From the NCBI GenBank assembly GCA_003117195.1, contig BDSI01000034.1, positions 186,001-250,000 of the forward strand: DNA of 64,000 nt, read 5' to 3'. A model generated the notes under the pieces. That model did no database searches. It was not told the origin of the DNA and worked only from the letters and a program-made list of their open reading frames with translations. This document shows positions 47,193 through 59,100 of the stretch, one piece after another. This DNA is from Eudorina sp. 2006-703-Eu-15 (taxonomy: Eukaryota; Chlorophyta; Chlorophyceae; Chlamydomonadales; Volvocaceae). How positions within the stretch are numbered: position 1 is the first letter of the stretch; each line of letters opens with the position of its first letter. A program made the translations under genes and the position numbers.

Positions 47193-50100
47193 GTGAACTG
47201 GGGCGGGGACTTTTCGCGTGCCTTGACATACCTTTGGTAGGAAGGTCAGGTGTTGAAGCTCGTCGAGCTTACGCGCCTGGGGAGAAGATGGCCGCGCAGC
47301 TTATAAAGTTGTTATTAATATGCCATGACCTTCCATGGGTCCGCCGTTATTTGCGGTCACCCCGCACATGCTGTAACTCTACCTGTACCTTGGACGCTGT
47401 GCACTGGCTGCGCCAGGCAGTGGGTGATGGACTCATGGTCTTCGGGGGACCGCACCGGGTTAGCGCGGTCCTCTGCTTGTAGGCGATGGCACGCTTCGAT
47501 GCAGTCATGGGCCTGGCCATGGCTTTTGCGCAGCCCTCACACAGATGGTGGCTGGAAGCATGCCCTGGGAAAGCACTGTACATGAAGCCCTGACATTGTG
47601 CACATCTTCGCGATTTGCCGTGCCTGAGGCGACATACGGAGAAGGGTCTTACCGCCTATGTTATCTACTCGTGTGACAGTATCCCCTGACCGGTCTCCGT
47701 CCCCTGCGTGCAGGCCATCGACGTCACCACGGCGCGCGCCACCAACGAAGCAGACCGGCAGCGCATCCTCAATTACATCGCGCTGTCGTACAACACCCTG
47801 TCGGAATTCAACGAGACGCTCAAACTGCTCTTCCTGCTGGTAAGTGATGTTCTTTGAATGGTACGGTGACGAGGCTGAGATTGCCATGCATATGATACGG
47901 TAGTGGTTGGTTGCCTTGCTGCCCTTGAGGCTTATTACCCGATCGCTGGATGTATGTCTTGCTGCCAGCCATCCGTGTAGATAGACGACCAGGACGGCGG
48001 AATGCCGCTGTATAGCTACCCCGTATCATTGACTGCACCGCAAGCTAACTTGTAACGCACGTCCACACATGGGTGGGGCATCCTTCAGGCTGTAGGTGCA
48101 GTCCTTTCGACCCCACGCTAACCGCCCTCCTGCCGCACTCGCATCACCGAGTCGCTGCGTTCGACGCTATTCATCCCAACCCAACTCACCGATCCGAAAT
48201 CTCTTGACACCATGTCCCCAGGATCCCCTGGACTACGCGTCAGACGTCCGGGAGATGTTGCGCGGGTAAGGGGGCGCGGAAGATACAGCCGCCGGCATGT
48301 CTGCTGCTGTGGGCCCGGCGAAGGCTCTGGCACGACGACCCTGAGGCCCTGGGACGGGCAACAGCACACCGCGAAGCGCAGTAAAACCTCAAGAGTGTTT
48401 GTCACTGTTATTGGCTCCCGGTGCGATCATCACGGCGGCTGTCCGTGGCGCTTCGGTGACAGCGTCGCCTGCATTGCCTGCGTTGGTGCTAGTTTTGCTC
48501 CTAATTTTGAGCAGCAGGCGGCCTTCAACGGTTTAAGCAGAGACCAATAGGCTAGCCGCGGGGTACTGCCGAGTGCGTCGCTCCCAACGGCGCATCATTA
48601 TGAGCCAGGCTCTTTGCGCGGTTGGCATTCTGTGGTGCACATCTAATGCTCGTCGGTGAATTTCCCCTCGCCGCTGGGGTTTTTCTCGAGGCCCTCCTTA
48701 GCCCAGGACCCTCTGCCCTGAATTCTATGTTGCTGTCGTTGCAGCATCGTGTACTCGTCCACCAGCATCCACCGGCACGCAGCCGCAGAGCCCAGCGCCG
48801 CGGATGGGGCCGCAACGGATCGCTTCAGGCGGCCCCACAGTCGTGCTGTGGGCTCACCCACAGACACCAGCGACCTGGACCCCCTCAAGTCGGCGGCGGC
48901 GGCGCAGGCAGCCGTGGAGGTCGCGGCGCATCAGGTCCAGGCCGCCCGCGACGCCTGGCAGATGGACATGGTGGTGAATGACATCCGTCGGATGGACCCC
49001 GCCGTCGCGGTGCCGTCCAAGGATAGGTGTGTAGGTGCCTGTTTGCGTGGCTGGGCGTCGTGTTGTATCAGTAATGTTCTACAAAGAATGGCGTTGTGGC
49101 CTTAGGTCGTCTTAGGGACACATGCGGAGCCGTGAGGATTGCCTGGCACAGACTGCTGGTGCCGGAGCTGAGCATGAGAGAGAGAGCTGAGCATGAGTGA
49201 CAATCGCCCAAGCGTGCTCGCTTGGCAGCAGGGCGCGGGTCGACTGGTTGGTTTTTGGATGAGCGCGATGCACCTGCGTGTGAGATGCGGGGCGGGTCTC
49301 AGATGGGTGATGGCTACACGACACCGAGATCGCGCGCGGGGCACGGCTAGGCAACCATGGGGGATGGGGCTCGTGAGCCAGGCCTGGTGCTGGGCAGCGC
49401 AGGGCCGCAGGGTGTCGGCATGATCGCCGGCCCATCGCTGCACACCCTCAAGGGCTTTCATTAAACATTCCAGGCGAAGTCGGATGGGTTTCCTTTCTGA
49501 ACACCCTGGGTGCTTGCGTCCTTGCTTGCTTTGCTGCTGCTCGCAGCCGCGTGGGCGCGACCCGTGGCTTGACGAGCCCCAGCCTGATGATCGTGTACGG
49601 CGTGGTGGGCAGCGGCAAGTCCACCTTCTCGGCCTCCCTGGCGCGGATAGCCCAGGAACGGAGGGAGCGAGCCAGCAGGCGGCTGGTGGGTGGACCGCGC
49701 GCTGGGCCAGACGTTGCAAGAGCCCACGTGGACGTTGTCAGTCCCGGGGGAGCGTGGGGCTTTGCGTCGTTACGTTAGGATCCCATGGCATACTTGGCAC
49801 CCTGTTATATGTGGGCGTCGGGGTGGGTCACTTGGAAAGCTGACGCTGTGCTTGCTTTGCTACCTCCACTTCAGGTGGCCTCTTCCAAAGCCCCGGACCC
49901 GGTCGCCCTCCTCGACTTGCCAGAGGTGCGCTTTCGTCGACATGCGACCCCACACGACGCTTGACGTCGTGGGCTTCAATTCCTTGCCAGCAAGGAGCTG
50001 CGTGGCGCTTACTGGGGTTTTCATACGCTGTTGTCCAGGCCCACCCTTGTTCTCGTTTGCGAACGGCGATGTAGCTGCGACCTGAGCGGGTTCGAGCGTC

Positions 50101-53100
50101 CTTACCTGTGCTTTCTTCTGTACCGTATGCCTGTGTGGATTTGGCGCCGGTTTCGACAGGTGCAAGTGGAGGCGCTGCACTTCTGCAAGCAGAGCGACCG
50201 GCGTCGGACGGGTGAGCCCTGTTCGCCCTATAACCCTATGTTCGGTGGGACTGGCATGGTTTACATGACAAGGTTGCAATCGACCTTGGTCTATAGTCTG
50301 ACTGGCCCTTACACGCGCATCATGGTACCCCACGCTCCCATATTATTCACCCGGCTTCGCCGACCTCCGCAGATCCCCTCCGGATGCTCAAGTCGTTGGC
50401 GTACCAGCTCGCGACCAACGTACCCGAGATGCGGCCCATCTACACCTCCATGCCGTCTGAGTCTATATCGAAGATCTCCCGATTGGAGGAGGCCTTCCTG
50501 GAGCTGCTGCTGCAACCGATTCAGGTACAGTATATCTGGTGTATGTCTGGCAGGCATCCCATCGCCGTGCGCGTCATCAGCGTGCATGGGTTCCCATGCT
50601 ATGTGTCCTACTGGTCTGCAGGAGTATCTGGAGGGTGGGCAGACTCCTGCCGGCCCCAACGACAGCCGGTCGGACTCACAAAAGGTCCGAGACGTGCGGT
50701 AAGTTCGCTTGTGGGTTGTTAGCTGCAGCGTTGCTCTCCTGCTTATGCAGGCTGTGCTCACACTCGAATGGAAATGGGCAAGCGCGTTCAACGGAGTTTT
50801 CACCTTAGGCCCGCGTCGCGCCCTTCGCCGGACCCAGGGGTCGCTCCCGGCAGCTGGTGTTGTTGATCGACGGCGTGGACGAGGCGGATGGCCGCGCCGG
50901 CTCGCTCGACAACAACGTGCTGCGCCTGCTGCGGGAGCACTTTCCCAAGCTGCATCCAGCTGTACACATCATCGTGTCCTGCCGCCACGCCAACAAGCGG
51001 GACGACGCGCTCGCGAGCCTCAAGGTGCGGAGCGGCACGGTGATGACGCGTGGCTCTGGCTCTCATGGCTCACGAAGCTGCGTTGCCACGGTTGTATCCC
51101 ATAACGTGATGCGTTTTTTGGTTGGGTTGTGGTAGGCCCAACAAATGCGATCGTGTCGCGCGTACCTGCAGGTGTTGTGGCGAAGTACGTGTCTTTTGTG
51201 GACGCCCTCGTTGAAGTGGGGGGCCGACCTTGGGGTTAGTTGTTCAGCATGCGCTCTGTGATGTGTGACGCGGCGCCGCTTCTCGTGCCTTCAAGAAAAT
51301 CTGGGAGGACCACGCAGGCCTTGCGAAAGGGTGTTGGGCATCAGCAATGGAGAGACGGCGGCATTTCGCCTTGCGCACCACTGCTGTAGAGGCTCCCGAC
51401 CGCCCATTCTCTGCCTCGGAGCGGACATCCCGTAGCAACATTACATAGATTTCGTGCAACTGCCTCAAATGAGTTCGCTGTGGGGTCCCAATGGCAGTAT
51501 GTTTTGGTGGTTTCCGTGCATGAAACCTGCTGGCATTTGCGTTCCTCTTTCCCGCGCTTTGGTGTGCGCATTGTCACGGCGTGCTTTGCATCCCTGCAGG
51601 TCCGCTACGACAAGACGCGGGTCACGGTGTACGACGCGGCCGGTGACCTGCGGCAGGAAGAGCACGTGCGCAAGCTTCTCAAGACCAAGTTGCACCCGCC
51701 CGACTGCCGGCTGGACCCCAGTCAGTGCTCCATGCACGACCCGGTGAGTTGTCCCAACAACGGAACCAAGCTAAGCCGCGGGGCGCTTTGCTGAAAGTTC
51801 CCCTCTTCTCCCCTGGGAGAGGAGGAGAAATCCGGACGACGTCTATCCCACCGGCGGCAATTTCTGGGAGGTAAAAGGCCCAAGAGCTTTCTTTCATGTG
51901 CCCGGCAAAGCAGCTTCGAAGGGCGCACAACTGCTGCGAGTTCGTGTTCTGCAGCAATGCACCTTGGTCTCGGGCTGGTATCCTTTTCCATCTGTGGATG
52001 TTACCGTGAAACAGTCCTCCTCTTTTCGCCCGTCTCACATCGCTCACATTTCCTGCTGTCTGGCCGTTACAGGAGACACTGGACATGGCGGTGCGAATGG
52101 TCATCGACAAGAGCCGCGACAGCATGGTGTACCTCAAGGTGGTTCTGGAGCACATGACGGCAGTGGCCAAGGTGCGTCCATCCATGCGTGGCGACTGGCG
52201 AGGGAGCGGGAGCGGGATGATGCATGCAAGGCCCACCGCTGCAAGCCTGCAACCATCATCCCGGATCTTGGCGGTGACATCCTCCATCCATCCATCCATC
52301 CATCCATCCATCCATCCATCCATCCATCCATCCATCCATCCATCCATCCATCCATCCATCCATCCATCCATCCATCCATCCATCCATCCATCCATCCATC
52401 CATCCATCCATCCATCCATCCATCCATCCATCCATCCATCCATCCACCCATCGATTGGTGCAAAGGCCATGACGAATCGGGACCCTGGGCGCACACAGTT
52501 GTTGGAAAATTGGGCGGTAGTACATGCGGCAAGAATTGGGCGGTAGTACATGCGGCGAAGTCCCCGTGTCCCATGACACGCTTTGGGACCCAGCGACGTC
52601 CGGGGTCCTGTATGCAAGCTCGCGGGGGAGGTAGGCCGTGCAGGCCGCGGTGGTCAAGAAGACGTTCCGCTGGGAGCCCGGGACGCGTGTTGTCCTCCTT
52701 ACCTGGTCTGTCCTTGCGCTCATGCGCCTGGTGGGTGTGTCAGTGGCTTTGACTTCGAACTGCTGGGGTTGAGCACCGCTGCGGTGTGGCTGCGGAACCC
52801 GCAGGAACAACTGAGGCGGCAGCAGGAGGAAAAGGAGGTCCTGGACTCGATCAAGGCCGTGACCGCCGGCACCAGCGCCAAGATGGGGGGTGCCAGCGGC
52901 GGCCTCGTGCTGGGAAACTCGCGACGGCCCCTAGACAGCGACACCTCGTAAGTATTAAGGTCTGTATTGTGGGATGCCGTGGTGGCTTTGCCGGCCGACT
53001 GGTGCCACGCCTGCATTGGGCATGTTTCCGAGGAGCCGACGGACCATGGGCCCAGCCATGGCCATCACGCACGGCGCGTACGCGACCGCCATGTAAACTC

Positions 53101-56100
53101 TGCTATGCATCCGCCGCCTCTTCCCTCTCCACCCCCTCGTCCTACGCCCCTGCTTCGCGTCCGCCTGACCCTTTTCCCCATACCGACCGTGGGTTTCCTT
53201 CATCCTGACGTTGGATTTCCCCATCCTGACCGTGGATTTCCCATCATCCATCGTCGGACTCACTGCCGCAGGGGTTCGCTGAGCTCCCAGCTGACGACGA
53301 TGGCCTCTGAGGTCACGGCTGCTGAGCTGGGCGGACAGATCAAAGCGCTGCTGGAGGACCGGATGGGGTGAGTCACAGTGTCGTGCTCTACGCCCTGCAG
53401 ATGTAATTGAACAGTCCCGCGGAGGTCGTGGTAGGCCTCGCGCTGGTACGTGCGCCTTCTGCGCGAGCCCTTGAAGTGCTGTGGACCGGGGACCGATGTG
53501 TTGCAGGGAGCTCGCTTCCGGGGGCCCGGAGGCGCTTGCGCGGCTCGAGCAGGAGGTCCAGGAGCTGGTGCGGGGCCGCTTCTCCAGTCCAACATCCCAG
53601 GTGGGCGGGTGGAGGTGGGAGTTGAAAAGAACCAACTCAGCCACGGCGGTGGGAGGATCATGGGCCGGTCATGGTGCGCCACGCTACGCATTCTGCGTGC
53701 TCAGCGTGGCGTAGACGCGTTAACTTGCCTGTTTGCCTTGAGACGGACATGAAGAGCTTGGATTGCCCGGTGCGCGTGTGTGTCTCCTGGTGCAGGAAAT
53801 CGAGCGGTCGGTCACGAACATGGCGGACGGCGGGTGAGTGATGGGCCACGGTATACATGCTACAAGAGAGGCACCCGGGCGCAGGGGAGTGCCGCCGTTT
53901 GGGTGGTCTGATCCGCGATTGCGTTCGCTTGACCATGGTAGGGCTGTGGCGCTGTCCCTTGATACGAATATTCCCTTGATACGAATATTCCCTTGATACG
54001 AATACATGTGCGCTGGCTTTCGTTATCCCAGAATTTATGCGGGGCCAGCAGCATACGGCTCAAGTTGCCGTTCTTCCTTTGTTGTCCTTCCACAGAGACA
54101 GAGGCAGGCGCGGCACCTTGGGACGCGGACCAGGCGGCCGAATGCGCATGGGGTAAGCCGCTGCGCGAGGTCACCTGCCTGCAAATGGATTCGAGCACAC
54201 GTCTAGCCGTGTCGCTGGGGAGTGATGCGGACCCGGCTGCAGTGGCTTGGGTGCATCGGCACCGACTTGCGAAGCGGTGACAAGTCTTTTGCATGGCCGC
54301 TGTATGCTGAGGCATGAACCGGTGCTTGGACGTTTGCTGCGCAGGCCCAGCATGCTGGTCGCCATGGGCATGTCGCAGCACAGCAACGCAGCGTCCGGCG
54401 GCGGATCCGGCACGGCCTTTGATGACGACAACTTCCGTTGGAACTGGCAGGACATCAAGAACCTGCCCAACGGCCTCAACGCGGCGTATCGTCAGGTGAG
54501 TGGGCGGGCGTGTGCCGCATGCGGAGAGGTTGTGGAGCTCCGTGGACATTCGAAGGGACGGGCGCGCTCGCTCCGGGAAGCGGAGACGCTGCATGGGACT
54601 ACTACCTAGACGTGCATTCTAAGCAGTACGTGTGTACAGCACTCGTCGAATGCCGTGACTGTCGGCATCTAACGCGTACCTTGACACGCACATGGCGTGA
54701 CGTCCATCGGGAACTGCCGTATACGAGGTCTCTCTCTCCCTCCCCTTTGCAGATCTTTATCGGCTGTTTCCAGAAGCTCGCGCCGCAGTCGCACGCACGG
54801 GTGATGAAGCTGCTGCAGGTCGGTTGTTCACATGTGGTTGTCCCTGCGCGGGCTTCCCTGCACTGTGCGAATTTGTTGCTGGGAGATGATCATGTATGTT
54901 AAAGAGAACTGAGCCGCGAGAACTGAGCCGCTGGGGTGTTCATGTATGTGCGTGTGTTTAATGAGGAACCCGCCCAGAACCGAGTCCGTGTATGTGCGGG
55001 TGTGGTCCTCGCGGCGCGTCCTTGCTTCGGACAAATGAAGCTATCCATGCATGTTCCGCACGATGCGCTGGCCAGCCCAGTGGCGGCTGCAGCCTAGCGC
55101 CCGAGCTGCGAGCACACCGTAGACCGCCGGAGGTTACCATGCAGGTGACAGGTTCCACGCTCCGACCATGCACGGGATCCACACTGCAGGTCCTCATCGC
55201 CGCCCGCGAGCCGCTGACGCGTAACCAGCTGCAGAACCTGCAGCTCGTCTCCAGCGCTGAGGACCTCCAGAACCTGCCCGGATGGGGCGTGCTGTTCTTC
55301 GAACGGGATTACATGGTGAGCCGCGTCGCGTTGACCAGCTGGAGCCTTCGCTCCCTATGGCCTCAGGCGTGGAGGCGGGTGGTCTTGTCGTGCTCAGGTA
55401 GAAGTGGCACATGGTCACCTTCCGAGACTGCGGACCACCGCCGGAGACGAGAGCCGGTCTTGGCCGGGGTGGCGGTTCGCTAATAAGGGCGCCCCGATGG
55501 CTAAGTCCCCCGGAGCGGGCTTTATCCTTGGCTTTGGCTGGTCCTCAGGAACAGGGTGGTTCCCTGGTAGAATGGGCGCGGGGTGTCGGTGCATTTGTGG
55601 AGCCTGACCGGTGCGTAACGGTGGCGCGGTTTCGCTTCTGCAGTGTGCAGTGAGCAGGCTGCGGTTGTCACCGATGAACCGCGGGGTCCACGGTAATAGT
55701 AACATGACCCGCGGGGTCCACATTAATAGTAACATGGTCGGAGGTGGTCAGGTCAAAGCAGTGATTGCCGAGGGTCATGTTGGCTAAGTGCAGCCAAGGG
55801 CCATGCTTGTCAGAGTTCACACACATAAGCAAGAATCGCTCGGGAACCCCGTGGCCACCCCCTCCCCTGGCGAGCTTGCAGGTCCTCCACATGCACAAAT
55901 CGCTGTTCGATTTCCTCTCCAAGAAGACGGAGGCGGGGCCCTTCTACGTGGACGCGCAGCGCGGCCACAAACTGATCGCCACGCAGCTGTTCAAGGAGGT
56001 CATGACGTCGGGCATGGTAGCGGCCGGCACTGGGGCCCCCGGCGTTGCCGCGAGCGTCATGAGCAGGTTGGAGGGGATCACGGCGCGTGGGTAATAGGTT

Positions 56101-59100
56101 CCAACCGCGCCTGCAGTGTGCCCAGGGCGTGGTAATCATGCGGCAGACCATTTCTCAAGCAAGGGACAGTGGCGAGCGGGCAAACGGTACGGCAGCTTCA
56201 CGGCTTGTCAGCCCGGTTGTTCTGTACACGGCTACAAGAGACCTGGAGAATGCACAGGGCATGGCACCAGCACAGTGCGTGATAGCTGCTCAGTTCCATC
56301 TCAATTGCATCGTTGGAAAGCAGCAATCCCGTCCGTTCCGTGTCGCGATTTGCACGGGAAACCCACCTGCGCGCACCCATTTCTTCTCCTGCGCAGCGCG
56401 TTGAGCCAGTACACCCTGCGGTACGCGGTGACGCACCTGGCCCTGGCGGACATGCTGGAGGAGCTCAGCCAGCTGCTGCTCAACTTTGACTATTGGGAGA
56501 GTATCTTCGAGAAAGGCAAGTCTGTCGTCCACCCTGTCTCTAGTTAGCACACAATGGGCCGCGAGATGGTCATGATGCTTGTGGTCATACATGGAATCTA
56601 CATTTGAGCCGCGTGGGCCAATCGCCGCGCGCAGGTTTGGGTCTGGAGGTGCTCAACGACCTGATCCACATCCGAGGCTGGGAGCTGCCCAAGGTAGGGG
56701 CCCGCAGCCGGACGCGCCGATGCGGCAGGATGTCACACGAAGGCGCTTAGTGGGACCACCAAGTGACGCTCATGGGAAGCAGACGCACGCCTACAGCGTG
56801 CATTGCATTCCCGATGACGGGCCATGTCGGTTGTCCTGCTGACATGCATACTGCACTCGTCGTCAATTGTTTTTGCGCTCCGATCACCTGCTTGCTTCGG
56901 ACCCGGACCCCGCAGGACTCTTCCGCCGTGGCGGACGTGGTGGCCGCCTCCTCCACGGTGGTGTCCCACGTGATCCGATGGCTGCAGCGCGACGGCGCGA
57001 TGCTCAAACAATATCCCAAGGTACACGCCTGCATGCGGCGCGCGCACCTGAGTTACTCCGACCTGAAGTCCCGCCAAGGCGCCCTGTAGCGCCCCGTCAG
57101 CGTCAGGTCCACGACCGCTTGTCGCTGTTGCGGACTGCCCTGGAAGCAGACCGGCAACACCACATGTGCCCAGCAGTCGGGCGTGACGGGGCGGCCGGTG
57201 TGCTCCTTTTCGCAGGCGGTGCTCCAGCTGGCGACCGACACGCCGGTGAACAGTCTGGTGTCCAAGGCGGCGCTCAACTACCACCGGCGGCCTCATGCGC
57301 TGCTCATCAACAAGGACGCGGGGTGGCCCTCCAACCTCATGACGCTGGAGAACTCGTCCTACTTGACGAACGCTGTGGTGCGCCGCGGTCTTGGGTGACA
57401 GGCGACGTCTGGGTCAATGTAGTGTCAATGGTCGTGACGTACTCCGGGCGAGGGGGACGGATAGAAGGCACTTGTGCAAACGCAGAGGTGCGGTGTATGA
57501 CTAACACTGGTTTTCCTCCTGCCCCGGATGCGGATGCGGATTCGCAGGCGTTTCTGCCCAAGGATCCCAACAGCAGCAGCAGCCTGCGGCTGGTGACGGG
57601 CGCAAGCGACGGCGTGGTGCGCGTGTGGGACATGCGGTCGGGCGACCTGCTGTTCGCCATGCAGCCGCCGGCGCAGGTACGCACTTCTCTTCACACTGCC
57701 CCAGGAGGGTCGGGGCAGTCTGGTCGACGCACGTCCGATCCGCGCCAGTGTGCACGTGGGAGGCAGATCGCTGTGTTAGCAGCATGTGTGGCCGGACTGA
57801 CAGTCACCTCAACGGTGCTGCAGCGGCAGGTCCTCACACAATGGCGCTTTCCAGCACTGTCCGTCCCTGGATCACTCGCGAGTGGGCAGCTGCGTCGCAA
57901 CGAGTCTGCCATCGAACATGCGGCCGGGCTCCCGTTTCCTGGCGTCGGCCGACCCGACCGACCCGACCCGACCCGACCCCGCCGCGCAGGCCTACCAGGG
58001 CGGCAGCCCCGTTGTCAAGTGCATCGCGGTGGCGACGCTCCCCGACGGCAACACCATTGTCGCGAGCGCCGGAAAGGACTCTGCGGGTGCGTGCAGGAGG
58101 GGTACAGCCGTTTTACAACTTCCGCCTGTCAGTGCAAGATGCAACGCCAGCTAGCCTCCTTGGCAAGCGTTCGGTTTGGTGGATTTCAACGGCGAGCCCG
58201 TGGCCCTGTGTGGTCCGGTCACCAGTTTTGGATGGTGGGTCGGGCGTTGCCATTGCGTGCTTAGGGCGTCAGACCTGGTGGGCTGATGGCTGGCGGCTCC
58301 CTATTCAACGCCCCGCACCCGCCCCGCTCCGCCCGGACCGGATCCGCCTGGCCCGCTGCTCGACGACCCAACGCAGTGAGGCTTTGGAACATCAAGACGG
58401 GGCAGCAGTTCGCTGAGCTCGGCAAGTCGGTCAGTACAATTTCCGGCACGGTGAGGCGGTGAAGGACATGTCGCGGGTGCTGTATTCCGTGGGCCTCTTG
58501 GCAGGCCTACTAGCGGGTGGGAAGGGCCGACAGACGTAGCGGTGAGTCAAGGGGTCGGTCGTGCAGGGTACGGTACAGCGTGCGACATGCGGTGCAATGA
58601 CTGCCAATGGCCCTGGATAAGCCCATAAGCACATGCTTTGAGGCAATCCTGCCAGTGCTGCAGGCCGCAGTAGCAGGGAGGCGGGGCGGGCGGGTCGCAC
58701 TGGCTGAACAACAGGTAGTCCCCAAGCTCCCACACCAGTACTGCAAGGATTCCTTGCGTGCAGGTCCGCGCGCTGGCAGTCTCTCCGGACGGCAAGATGA
58801 TTCTCTCCGCGGGAGACGGCCCCGCGCTTCGTGTGTGGATGCCTGGCGGGTACGTCGGCCAGGGCATCGCGCGGACCACCGCTTCCTGCCGGCCTCTTGA
58901 GTCCTGCAACAAGCGGTCCTGGCCGGAGTTGAACTGCGTCTAGGATCATTTTTTCCGGCCTGCATTTTATGGCCCTGGATGCAACGCGCCGGACTTGCGC
59001 CGCGGACACTGGACCTTGCGACCTGCACTGCCCTCGTATGGCCCGGATGCGCCTGTATCAGCTGACGATTTGCATGCGCCCGCACCCGGGCTGCGCTGTC

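Larger units (their letters stand above)
52073..57377 (+). other. Gene B exons 16-28: helical and winged-helix-like region
   Basis: Exons: 52073-52171, 52805-52947, 53272-53367, 53507-53600, 53796-53833, 54345-54495, 54753-54818, 55190-55315, 55882-56090, 56397-56515, 56635-56693, 56916-57020, 57216-57377. Exon 23 has [17 protein letters not shown] and LPGWGVLFF. Exon 24 has [10 protein letters not shown] and [15 protein letters not shown]. Exon 25 has [15 protein letters not shown] and ends at a GC donor (AAAG|GCAAGT). Exons 19-21 are the least conserved with gene A and differ slightly in length. Confidence 0.8.

Noticed and set aside
51679..52810. Open frames rich in HPSI or GWMD repeats
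   Set aside because: Artefacts of the CATC tetranucleotide array in a gene B intron.
53993..54280. Possible extra gene B exon (frame containing [13 protein letters not shown])
   Set aside because: It cannot be joined in phase between exons 20 and 21, which already connect correctly, and gene A has no equivalent.
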